From NCBI GenBank assembly GCA_013696965.1, contig JACCXN010000044.1, positions 1-64,000 on the forward strand: 64,000 nucleotides of DNA. The letters are read 5' to 3'. Every line of letters starts with the position of its first letter. Position 1 is the stretch's first letter. Source of the stretch: Bacteroidota bacterium (lineage in GTDB: Bacteria > Bacteroidota > Bacteroidia > JACCXN01). A program made the position numbers and the translations under genes. The notes beneath the pieces are model-generated. The model was not told the origin of the DNA. It made no database searches and saw nothing but the letters and a program-made list of their open reading frames with translations. Positions 25,139 to 33,366 of the stretch are shown here, piece after piece.

Positions 25139-26361
25139 AAAAGTTGATTCAAGGCGATTTTAAGTGCAGTTGCTGATATATTTAATTTTGAAGAATTTTC
25201 GTTCCTGGCTTTTTCCATGGCAGTTTTAATGGTGTCAGAGACATCATTGAAAATCGCTTCATCCGTAATATCTTCTTTTGTTGTCATAAGAAATGCGAAA
25301 ACCCTTGCCATTCCACAATTTGCAATAAAATCAGGAATTACGCTTAGCCTTGAATCTGCATATTCCGCAATTGGCCCCATAAATATCTCTGAATCGGCAA
25401 AAGGAACATTAGCCCCACAGGAAATTACTTCCACTCCCGAATTAATCATCCTGTCAATCTGTTCTTTTGTTATGAGTCTAGACCCAGCTCCTGGAATAAA
25501 AATATCAGCTTTTAAATCCCATATTTGATTGTTGGTTTCTTCGAAACTAATTATTTCAGGAGACTGCAGGGTATTGCCTGATTTATTTAAAAACAATGCT
25601 GTTACTTGTTCAAGATCATATCCTTCTGAATTTATTACTCCACCAGTGCGGTCTATAATTCCCACAATTTTTACACCGTAAAGGGCAAGATAAAAAGCGG
25701 AAGCTGCTGCTACATTACCCCATCCCTGTATAATTGCTCTTTTGCCTTGCAAGCTTCCATTGTATAAGTTGTAGTAATGTTTTACAGCCTCGGTTACACC
25801 ATACCCCGTAACCATATCTGCTATCATTAATTTTTCATAAAGGCTTGGAGTATATTTAGAATTTTCTATTATTTTAGAAACGCCCATACGAAGTTGTCCC
25901 AGCTTTCTTATTTTTTCACTAGGGTTGGGATTAAAATGCCCATTTACAATGCCTTCTTGGGGATGCCATAATCCATAGCCTTCTGTTATTGGAATGACCT
26001 CATGGATTTCATCTACATTCATATCTCCACCTGTTCCATAATAATTTTTCAGAATAGGATATACGGCCTTATACCATCTTTTTAAAACATCGGTTTTCCT
26101 TGGATCAAGGGGATCGAAATTTATTCCTGATTTTGCGCCTCCTATTGCGGGTCCTGAAACACTAAATTTTATTTCCATGGTTTTGGCCAGCGATTCAACT
26201 TCTCTTTTGTCTAGCCCTTTACGCATCCTAGTGCCACCACCTGCTGCTCCACCCCGTAAGGAATTTATTACTATCCATCCCTCTGCCTCAGTTTCTGAAT
26301 CTTTCCATTCAAACACTAGCTCAGGCCTTTTGTTCTCAAACTTTTCAAGTAATTCTTTCAT
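25135..26361 (-). CDS. Glu/Leu/Phe/Val dehydrogenase family protein
   Basis: A 408-residue NAD(P)-dependent amino acid dehydrogenase, start placed at the ATG 26361 (MKELLEKFENKRPELVFEWK); a start at 26382 would add seven residues. The substrate domain carries LRGGAAGGGTRMRKGLDKRE and VSGPAIGGAKSGINFDPLDP (catalytic Lys in GGAKSGI), then GTGGDMNVDE. The Rossmann domain has GWGNVAAASAFYLALYGVKI and IDRTGG. The family reversibly deaminates glutamate or branched/aromatic amino acids to 2-oxo acids. This sequence differs from classical GdhA, so substrate is open. Translationally coupled to mscS by the ATGA overlap. Confidence 0.86.
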   Translation of the reverse strand: MKELLEKFENKRPELVFEWKDSETEAEGWIVINSLRGGAAGGGTRMRKGLDKREVESLAKTMEIKFSVSGPAIGGAKSGINFDPLDPRKTDVLKRWYKAVYPILKNYYGTGGDMNVDEIHEVIPITEGYGLWHPQEGIVNGHFNPNPSEKIRKLGQLRMGVSKIIENSKYTPSLYEKLMIADMVTGYGVTEAVKHYYNLYNGSLQGKRAIIQGWGNVAAASAFYLALYGVKIVGIIDRTGGVINSEGYDLEQVTALFLNKSGNTLQSPEIISFEETNNQIWDLKADIFIPGAGSRLITKEQIDRMINSGVEVISCGANVPFADSEIFMGPIAEYADSRLSVIPDFIANCGMARVFAFLMTTKEDITDEAIFNDVSDTIKTAMEKARNENSSKLNISATALKIALNQLL

Positions 26362-26426
26362 TTCAACTTTAAATTGGCACAAATTTATAAAAACAAATCA
26401 TTCCTATGCTTGTTCATTAGATGAAA

Positions 26427-27497
26427 TTATGGTTTAGGCCAATAAACAGCACCTCCAATATTATCAAAGTCGGCTCCAGTTACTGATTTTAAACAGTTAA
26501 CTTGCTTTTCCATTCTTAAAACTCCAAGAAATCCAAAAATAATAGCCTCTTTGAATAAAATTGTTTCTTCTGATGGTATAATTAGTTTCTGCCTTGTTAA
26601 ATCTTTTAACCTTGCTATTAAAAAATTATTAAAAGCTCCTCCTCCTGTAATAAGCACTTCTCCGGGTTCCTGCTCATTTAATACCGATGCTATTTGAATG
26701 GCAATATGTTCTGTAAATGTTCTCAGTAATTCAACAGGTGAATATTTTTCCTTGAGAATCAGGGGATGAATATGTTTTAAAACCCATTCTTTTCCCAATG
26801 ATTTATAAGAAGTTGATTTGTAAAAATCGATTGCATTTAATGCGTATAACAATTCCTTGTCAATTACGCCATTTGCTGCATTTGTTCCCTTGTCATCATA
26901 TTCCAATTCTGGATTTAATAATTTTACCAAATAATTTAATACAATATTTGCAGGGCAAATATCAAAAGCTAATTTTTCATTGTTTTTACTTAAAGTAATA
27001 TTTGCAAAGCCGCCTATATTAAGGCAATAAGGATATTTGTTGAAAAGATGTGCTTCACCCGCAGGAACAAGAGGTGCACCCTGGCCATTTAAAGCAACAT
27101 CTATTGTTCTAAAATCACAAACTACCGGCAGAATGCATTCCGCTGCAATTGCTGCCCCTGACCCAATTTGTACTGTAAGATTTTTATCAGGCTGATGAAA
27201 TATGGTATGCCCATGAGATGAAATAAAATCAACTCTGGTTTTGTTTTGCGTAATAAATTCATTAGCGCATTTTCCAAGGTAATGGCCATACTGAGAATTA
27301 ATTATTGAAAAATCCAATGCTGATGAATTTTCCACCTCTGAAAGTTTTTTTTTCCATTGGTTAGTATAAGGTATGGTCTTCCCCCCTAGGAATTCAAACT
27401 CCCATTTTTCATTATTCTTAATATAATTACACAATGAAATGTCAAGGCCATCCAGGGATGTGCCTGACATTAAGCCTATTGCTGTGTATTTCACCAT
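26427..27497 (-). CDS. anmK: Anhydro-N-acetylmuramic acid kinase
   Basis: A 356-residue ASKHA-fold kinase, recognisable by GLMSGTSLDGLDISLCNY at the N-terminus, SSHGHTIFHQP, VVCDFRTIDVALNGQGAPLVP and EVLITGGGAFNNFLIARL. It converts 1,6-anhydro-MurNAc (released by lytic transglycosylases) plus ATP to MurNAc-6-phosphate in peptidoglycan recycling. Length fits the family (~350-380). It lies 65 bases upstream of the dehydrogenase gene on the same strand, and is divergent from the acyl-CoA dehydrogenase. Confidence 0.93.
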   Translation of the reverse strand: MVKYTAIGLMSGTSLDGLDISLCNYIKNNEKWEFEFLGGKTIPYTNQWKKKLSEVENSSALDFSIINSQYGHYLGKCANEFITQNKTRVDFISSHGHTIFHQPDKNLTVQIGSGAAIAAECILPVVCDFRTIDVALNGQGAPLVPAGEAHLFNKYPYCLNIGGFANITLSKNNEKLAFDICPANIVLNYLVKLLNPELEYDDKGTNAANGVIDKELLYALNAIDFYKSTSYKSLGKEWVLKHIHPLILKEKYSPVELLRTFTEHIAIQIASVLNEQEPGEVLITGGGAFNNFLIARLKDLTRQKLIIPSEETILFKEAIIFGFLGVLRMEKQVNCLKSVTGADFDNIGGAVYWPKP

Positions 27498-27598
27498 AAT
27501 TTTAATTTCTGAAGCTACAAGAGTAGTAAAATTTAATTTAAAAAATTACTTTTGCCTGATTAGAAAACATTAATTTACATTGATAAAATCAGAATAAA

Positions 27599-28741
27599 AT
27601 GGACTTTCAACTAACAGAAGAGCACTTGATGATTCAGAAGGCGGCAAGGGATTTTGCCCAGGATGTTTTAAAACCAGGGGTAATCGACCGCGATGAGGCT
27701 CAAAAGTTTCCTCATGAGGAAATTAAACAGTTAGGTGAACTTGGATTTTTAGGAATGATGGTTGATCCTAAATACGGTGGGGGAGGAATGGATACTATTT
27801 CTTATGTTTTAGCAATGGAGGAAATATCCAAGGTTGATGCTTCTGCTTCGGTTGTTATGTCTGTAAACAATTCGCTTGTATGTTGGGGAATAGAAAAATT
27901 CGGTTCAGAGGCACAAAAACAAAAATACCTTGTTCCCCTTGCAAAGGGTGAAATTATTGGTGCATTTTGTTTATCAGAACCTGAAGCCGGTTCTGATGCA
28001 ACCTCTCAAAGAACTACCGCTATTGATATGGGCGACCATTATCTGTTAAATGGTACAAAAAATTGGATTACAAATGGCAGCACTGCTTCTGTTTACCTTG
28101 TAATTGCACAATCTGATATAGAAAAAGGTCACAGAGGGATTAATGTAGTTATTGTTGAAAAAGGAATGCCGGGTTTTCAAATTGGACCAAAGGAAAACAA
28201 ATTGGGAATCAGGGGATCAGATACCCATTCATTAATGTTTACTGATGTTAAAGTGCCCAAGGAAAATAGGATAGGGGAGGATGGATTTGGTTTTAAATTT
28301 GCCATGAAAACTTTGGCCGGAGGTAGAATTGGAATAGCTTCCCAAGCATTGGGTATTGCTTCGGGAGCCTACGAATTAGCTCTTGCATATTCCAAAGAAA
28401 GAAAAGCCTTTGGTAAGGAAATTTGTCAGCACCAGATTATTCAGTTTAAACTTGCTGATATGGCCACAGAAATTGAGGCCGCAAGATTAATTTGTTTGAA
28501 AGCGGCTGTTCTTAAGGATCGTGGTGAGGATTATGGAACACAAAGTGCAATTGCCAAGGTTTTTGCCTCAAAAGTGGCAATGTGGGTAACCACAGAGGCT
28601 GTTCAAATACATGGTGGATACGGTTTTGTGAAAGAATATCACGTTGAAAGACTAATGCGAGATGCGAAAATCACGCAGATATATGAAGGAACCACTGAAG
28701 TACAAAAAATTGTTATTTCAAGATCAATTCTGAATGACTGA
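27599..28741 (+). CDS. Acyl-CoA dehydrogenase
   Basis: A 380-residue FAD flavoenzyme of the short/branched-chain acyl-CoA dehydrogenase family. Seen: GAFCLSEPEAGSDATSQRTT (FAD-binding signature), NWITNGSTASVYLVIAQSD, RKAFGKEICQHQIIQFKLAD, and the C-terminal signature GGYGFVKEYHVERLMRDAKI with YEGTTEVQKIVISR. The catalytic Glu is in the final YEGTTE block. It makes the trans-2-enoyl-CoA in fatty acid or branched amino acid oxidation, passing electrons to ETF. No ETF or beta-oxidation gene is adjacent. A TACTTTTG -7-like element lies at 27547-27554. Confidence 0.94.
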   Translation: MDFQLTEEHLMIQKAARDFAQDVLKPGVIDRDEAQKFPHEEIKQLGELGFLGMMVDPKYGGGGMDTISYVLAMEEISKVDASASVVMSVNNSLVCWGIEKFGSEAQKQKYLVPLAKGEIIGAFCLSEPEAGSDATSQRTTAIDMGDHYLLNGTKNWITNGSTASVYLVIAQSDIEKGHRGINVVIVEKGMPGFQIGPKENKLGIRGSDTHSLMFTDVKVPKENRIGEDGFGFKFAMKTLAGGRIGIASQALGIASGAYELALAYSKERKAFGKEICQHQIIQFKLADMATEIEAARLICLKAAVLKDRGEDYGTQSAIAKVFASKVAMWVTTEAVQIHGGYGFVKEYHVERLMRDAKITQIYEGTTEVQKIVISRSILND

Positions 28742-28830
28742 TTTTAGGTTTTTTAGTAATTCCATAGAAATAAAATCAGTTGCTTTCATTGGTTTTAAAT
28801 TATTGAATTAGGAATTGGATACTGCGAAAT

Positions 28831-28863
28831 GAAAAAGGTCACAAACTGCTTGTGACCTTTTTC
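28831..28863 (+). terminator. Terminator of the acyl-CoA dehydrogenase gene
   Basis: AAAAAGGTCACAA and TTGTGACCTTTTT form a perfect 13-bp stem with a 5-base loop ending in a T run. It lies 90 bases beyond the stop codon, between convergent genes, and its symmetry suggests bidirectional action, also ending murF transcripts. Confidence 0.85.
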
Positions 28864-28969
28864 ATTTAACTAAAAATGTTTTTAATTGATTTTTAAAAGT
28901 TTTTTTATTCATATTGCTTATTCCTCTTGAGAATAATAAAGGGAATATTGTTGTGCAAAAAGAATAAAC

Positions 28970-30256
28970 CTATAATGTTTCCACAGCTTTTTCAAGTTTA
29001 ATTCCCCTTGAACCTTTTATAAGAATAGTACTGTTTAATATGTTTTGAGTTTTCAAATAGTCTTTTAATTCCTCGCTGTTACTGAAAGATTCAAAAGAGT
29101 TTTTGGTGTTTGAAAAATGTTGACCAACCAAAAATACTCTGTTAGGATTCAATTTTTCCAGTAAATCGATTATGTGCTGATGTTCCCTTTCTGTATCATT
29201 GCCAAGTTCCAGCATATCTCCTAGGATATAAACTTTTTTTTCACCTTTCATAGCTGCAAAGTTTTTTATGGATTCTTCCATACTTGAAGGATTTGCATTA
29301 TATGCATCAAGAACAATGGAATTTGCCTTTGTTTCTATTAACTGTGATCGGTTATTTGTTGGGATGTAGTTTTTAATTGCATGATTTATTTTTTCTGACT
29401 GTACATCAAAAAAAACGCCAACACAAATTGCAGCTAAAATATTAGGGTAATTATATGTTCCAATCAGTGTGCTTTCCAAAATTTGATTTTCTATTCCTTT
29501 TGCCTTGCATCTCCAGTTTAATCTTACATATGGATCAGCAGCTAGAAAACTTCCAGACACATAACACGAATCAAGGGATCCATAAGTTATAGAAGCAATA
29601 TCTGCAGACATTTCAACAATAAGCCCTGTATCTGCGTTTAAAAATATTTTCCCTTTATGCTCCCTGATATATTCAAACAATTCGCCTTTTCCTTTTTTAA
29701 CTCCCTCTATTCCACCAAATCCATCTAAATGAGCTTTTCCAATGTTGGTGATAATCCCATAATCCGGTTTGGTTAAACTGCTTAAAAATTCTATTTCTCC
29801 TATATGGTTTGCTCCCATTTCTATTATGGCAATTTCAGTATCCGCTTTTACCGATAATATGGAAAGCGCAACACCAATATGATTATTTAAGTTTCCAAGG
29901 GTGGCAAAAGTTTTGAATTTTTGTTTTAGAACAGAGAAAATCAATTCTTTGGTAGTAGTCTTTCCATTACTTCCGGTAATTCCAATAAATGGGATATTAA
30001 GTTGTTTTCTATGGAATGCTGCCAGTTCTTGTAAAGCTTTTAATACATCATTCACAAGTATAAATCTTTCATCTTTTTTAAATTTCGGATCATCAATTAC
30101 AGCATAGCTACATCCTTTTTCAATTGCTTGAAAAGCAAAACTATTTCCATTGAAATTTTCTCCTTTTAGCGCAAAAAACAATGCACCAGGTTTTGCAGTG
30201 CGGGTATCAGTGCAAATAGTATTATTAGCCTTGAATATTTCATATAAATCATTCAT
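28970..30256 (-). CDS. murF: UDP-N-acetylmuramoyl-tripeptide--D-alanyl-D-alanine ligase
   Basis: A 428-residue Mur ligase. The N-terminal UDP-binding domain has ICTDTRTAKPGALFFALKGE, the ATP-binding P-loop is GITGSNGKTTTKELIFSVL, and IIEMGANHIGEIEFLSSL and VLDAYNANPSSMEESIKNFA identify MurF. The enzyme attaches D-Ala-D-Ala to the UDP-MurNAc-tripeptide in the cytoplasm, the last cytoplasmic step before lipid I. It lies downstream of gldJ, an order I recall from Flavobacterium, but a strong terminator lies only 14 bases before its ATG. Confidence 0.95.
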   Translation of the reverse strand: MNDLYEIFKANNTICTDTRTAKPGALFFALKGENFNGNSFAFQAIEKGCSYAVIDDPKFKKDERFILVNDVLKALQELAAFHRKQLNIPFIGITGSNGKTTTKELIFSVLKQKFKTFATLGNLNNHIGVALSILSVKADTEIAIIEMGANHIGEIEFLSSLTKPDYGIITNIGKAHLDGFGGIEGVKKGKGELFEYIREHKGKIFLNADTGLIVEMSADIASITYGSLDSCYVSGSFLAADPYVRLNWRCKAKGIENQILESTLIGTYNYPNILAAICVGVFFDVQSEKINHAIKNYIPTNNRSQLIETKANSIVLDAYNANPSSMEESIKNFAAMKGEKKVYILGDMLELGNDTEREHQHIIDLLEKLNPNRVFLVGQHFSNTKNSFESFSNSEELKDYLKTQNILNSTILIKGSRGIKLEKAVETL

Positions 30257-30269
30257 AACTTATTCTATC

Positions 30270-30302
30270 AAAAAAAACCCGGAGAATTTTCCGGGTTTTT
30301 TA
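30270..30302 (-). terminator. Terminator after gldJ, just upstream of murF
   Basis: On the minus strand, AAAAAACCCGG-AAAATTCT-CCGGGTTTTTTT forms a GC-rich stem (CCCGGA/TCCGGG) with flanking A/T tracts. It ends the gldJ transcript 20 bases after the gldJ stop codon and only 14 bases before the murF start, so murF needs read-through or a promoter hidden in the hairpin region. Confidence 0.85.
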
Positions 30303-30321
30303 ATTAACATTTTTTATTTTT

Positions 30322-31812
30322 TTATCTTCTTTTTGTTCCAAGCCCAACTGGACTTCCCACTCTTGTCATGGCACATCTAAAGCCAATGTAATCTGTTGAT
30401 TGTTTTTCGTCAAGGAATCGTCTTGTTCCTGGATTCATCCAATATGCCCTGTCCTTCCAGGATCCTCCCTTATAAACTCTGGCCCTGTCGCTAACCATAG
30501 AAGTTACTCCATGTTCATACATGAGTTTGTTTCCTCTTTCTGTTTCAACACCCTCTGTATAATAAATACTTGAATTTAAATCACCATCTAAAAAGTTAAT
30601 GTTATCAGCTTGTCTGTAATTTCTTCTGTCAGCAAGGTTGTCTTTTTCAAGATCTACATCTCTCCACTGTATTCTACCCAATGTGTCCTTTTCATCAATA
30701 TTACCGTCTTCATCCCTTTTTTGGGTTTGAAAAACGCTACCTCTAAAGGCTCTGAAATCTGATTTGTCCTCAGGAGAAAGCGGCCTGTAAACATCCATTA
30801 CCCATTCACTAACATTAGCAGCCATATTGTATAAGCCATAATCATTTGGCCAGTATGAATAAACAGGAGCAGTAATATCTGCGTTGTCATTCAATCTTCC
30901 TGCAACTCCCATGTTATCTCCAGCACCTCTTTTGAAATTGGCAAGAATGTCTCCCAAATATTTATCGTTGCTGTTTCTTACACCGTGTCCATTCCATGGA
31001 TATAATTTTCTTTCAACCACCATTTCTGCCATAGTGTTTCCAATAAGTCCGTATGCTGCATATTCCCATTCGGCTTCTGTTGGGAGCCTATATCTAGGAA
31101 GCAAGATACCATCTTCCATTCTAACATTTCTCGATCCTCCATCCGGACTGTAATTGGGTAAACCATCAATTGCTTTACCACTTTCATATTGACCAGCCAA
31201 ATAAGCATCTGTATTAAAATTGTCATCGGATGTTTGTCCAATATACCATTCAAATAAACCTTCTCTTATTAAGATAAATTCATTTACCCTATCAGTTCTC
31301 CAGGCTGCAAAATCTGTTGCTTGTAGCCAGTTAACACCAACTACAGGATAATCTCTATAGGAAGGGTGACGTAAATAATATTCAACGTAAGGTTCATTAA
31401 AGGCAAGTTTGTCTCTCCAAACAAGAGTGTCTGGAAGTGCTTTTTTATAAACTTCAGGATAGTCCTCACCATAAATTCTACTAAGCCAGTGAAGGTATTC
31501 AAGGTAGTTCATGTTACTTACTTCTGTTTCATCCATGTAAAAAGATGAAATGGAAACTCTTCTTGGAACAGCATTCCAATCGTAAAGAACATCTTGTTCG
31601 GTACGGCCCATAGAAAATGTACCACCTTCAATAAGGACAAGTCCCGGACCAGTCTCTTGTTCTTCATAAGGTACTTTTTCGTACCCACCATTTTTTGGAT
31701 CATTGTAGTTCCATCCAGTTGTGCCGGATCGTTCTTTACTACAAGAAAAAAATGTTAACAAAACCACCAGTAATCCAATAAGTTTTGTAGCGGTTGAAAA
31801 ATTTGTTTTCAT
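30322..31812 (-). CDS. gldJ: Gliding motility/T9SS lipoprotein GldJ
   Basis: A 496-residue outer-membrane lipoprotein. The signal peptide ends at LLTFFSC (start at ATG 31812, or two codons upstream). Residues about 55-485 form an FGE-sulfatase (SUMF1) domain: LVLIEGGTFSMGRTEQDVLY, SISSFYMDETEVSNMNYLEY, YPVVGVNWLQATDFAAWRTD, YRLPTEAEWEYAAYG, VYKGGSWKDRAYWMNPGTRR and YIGFRCAMTRVG. Formylglycine-generating activity is not expected; in gliding bacteria GldJ is a structural part of the T9SS/motility apparatus and stabilises GldK. GldJ rather than GldK is favoured by the neighbours (murF, PorP/SprF and porU/porV close by). Downstream of the PorP/SprF gene by 39 bases. Confidence 0.88.
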   Translation of the reverse strand: MKTNFSTATKLIGLLVVLLTFFSCSKERSGTTGWNYNDPKNGGYEKVPYEEQETGPGLVLIEGGTFSMGRTEQDVLYDWNAVPRRVSISSFYMDETEVSNMNYLEYLHWLSRIYGEDYPEVYKKALPDTLVWRDKLAFNEPYVEYYLRHPSYRDYPVVGVNWLQATDFAAWRTDRVNEFILIREGLFEWYIGQTSDDNFNTDAYLAGQYESGKAIDGLPNYSPDGGSRNVRMEDGILLPRYRLPTEAEWEYAAYGLIGNTMAEMVVERKLYPWNGHGVRNSNDKYLGDILANFKRGAGDNMGVAGRLNDNADITAPVYSYWPNDYGLYNMAANVSEWVMDVYRPLSPEDKSDFRAFRGSVFQTQKRDEDGNIDEKDTLGRIQWRDVDLEKDNLADRRNYRQADNINFLDGDLNSSIYYTEGVETERGNKLMYEHGVTSMVSDRARVYKGGSWKDRAYWMNPGTRRFLDEKQSTDYIGFRCAMTRVGSPVGLGTKRR

Positions 31813-31851
31813 AAGCATAGCGTTAAATCAAAAGAACTGTAAAAGGTTAAA

Positions 31852-32826
31852 CTAAAAAGATGGACAAGATATTGTACGGAATTTTTTCTTTTTTGGTTTG
31901 CAGTAAAATTGCATCCCTAAAGAGAACTCATGTGCCCCCCATGTTTTTACTCCGAGTTTGGAAACAGTAACATCATAACTATAACCAAATTTGAATATTC
32001 CCTGTTCAATTCCCAAAAGTACAATCATAGCATCTGGGTTTCTGGGAGTATGTCTGTACCAGATTCCACCAACCATAGGCCCTTTAGTTGCATATAGCCC
32101 CAATAGCATTTGTTGGAAATTCTGTTGTATCATATAAAGAATATTGGGAGAAATATTTACTTCCTCCGATGGACTTCCAGCTGGAATTACAACACCTCCA
32201 TGGAAAGTCAGTTTCCGAGGCAAAGGACTTTCTCTATTTGTTAAAGATTCGTTTGGTTCGGTAAGGTGATGAGCAGCCATTCCCACATAATATGTTTTAC
32301 TAAAGGCAAGAACACCCGCAGAAAAATCAAGGGTATTAATGCCTTGATTTATTGGCGTTTGATTTGTTTCATATATGAATCCTCTTCTTGCATCAATCAT
32401 GTCTCCAAAAGTCAATTTGCTCCAATCAATTCTTTTCTGAAGGTATGTTCCCTGGAATCCAGCCTTTATAGAAAGAGTTCTGGTTACTGGCAATTGATAG
32501 GAATAAATTGCACTAACATTGGTTGTATTAAGTGTGCCATCTCCAGCATTGTCATTCACTACAATTAACCCAATTCCTCCCGAAAGTGCATCTACATGCT
32601 GATCATATGAAGCGCTGGATGTTATAAATGTTCCACTTAAACCCGGCCATTGATTCCTATAGTTTAAATTAATGCGAGGACATTTCCCTGTGCCAGCAAA
32701 GGCAGGGTTTAAATATAAAGGATTGGCATAAAATTGCGAAAATTGCGGATCCTGCGCCTTAGCGGAATTACCCCAACCTACACCAATGCATAGCAGTAAA
32801 AACAGTCTTATTATCTTGTATGTCAT
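31852..32826 (-). CDS. PorP/SprF family T9SS membrane protein
   Basis: A 324-residue outer-membrane beta-barrel protein. Signal peptide 1-24 (ends NSAKAQ), then the family signature DPQFSQFYANPLYLNPAFAG and NYRNQWPGLSGTFITSSASY. Other typical segments are GGIGLIVVNDNAGDGTLN and AHEFSLGMQF near the end. Members include PorP (core T9SS, linked to PorK-N-M and PorE) and SprF (needed for SprB secretion). Genomes encode many, so the specific partner here is unknown. The adjacent gldJ on the same strand and divergent porU support a secretion role. Confidence 0.9.
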   Translation of the reverse strand: MTYKIIRLFLLLCIGVGWGNSAKAQDPQFSQFYANPLYLNPAFAGTGKCPRINLNYRNQWPGLSGTFITSSASYDQHVDALSGGIGLIVVNDNAGDGTLNTTNVSAIYSYQLPVTRTLSIKAGFQGTYLQKRIDWSKLTFGDMIDARRGFIYETNQTPINQGINTLDFSAGVLAFSKTYYVGMAAHHLTEPNESLTNRESPLPRKLTFHGGVVIPAGSPSEEVNISPNILYMIQQNFQQMLLGLYATKGPMVGGIWYRHTPRNPDAMIVLLGIEQGIFKFGYSYDVTVSKLGVKTWGAHEFSLGMQFYCKPKKKKFRTISCPSF

Positions 32827-33366
32827 TCTATAAAATAGTACAGGGTAATAGTTAATTGGGCAATAATACGAAATATTTTTTACAGATGTTACAGGATATT
32901 AAAATTAAGCTGCATTTTTTTTAATATCCTAATTTGTTTCCCTGTAAAAAAAATCTTGCCCTTTGTTGGGCCTTTTAAAACATAAAGATACAAACATTAT
33001 GATTAATCTGGTTGAATTTTTAAAAAAAATTAAAAATAAGGTTAATTTTTTTTACCTTATCTAAAGAAATGGCTTTCTTAATTGTTAGGATCATATAAAA
33101 TATGTAAAACATTCCATTCCGTTTTTTTATTGTTCTTTTTATTTCAATGGAAATTCATCCAAACTGATTTATTATGGGTGTGTATTAAAATTCTAATTTT
33201 GTTCCGGCAATATAATGAGTAATAATTCGTTTTTAGGTTTGATATTTTTTTCGACTTTATTGATTGTTTTGTCATTTTTTATTATTCGTAGTGCTTTTCC
33301 TGTTAATTGAGAATAGATGCATACAGTTAATTCTTAAACAGGTCTTTTTTTATAAAATTGAATGAT
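32827..33366. other. Divergent intergenic region with a perfect 12-bp inverted repeat
   Basis: About 540 AT-rich bases between divergent T9SS genes (PorP/SprF and porU). AGGATATTAAAA (32893-32904) and TTTTAATATCCT (32919-32930) form a perfect inverted repeat with a 14-base centre, 67 bases upstream of the PorP/SprF start. TAATTTTG, an exact -7 element, lies at 33194-33201 facing porU, but no TTG is at the right distance. I see no gene on either strand. Confidence 0.5.
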
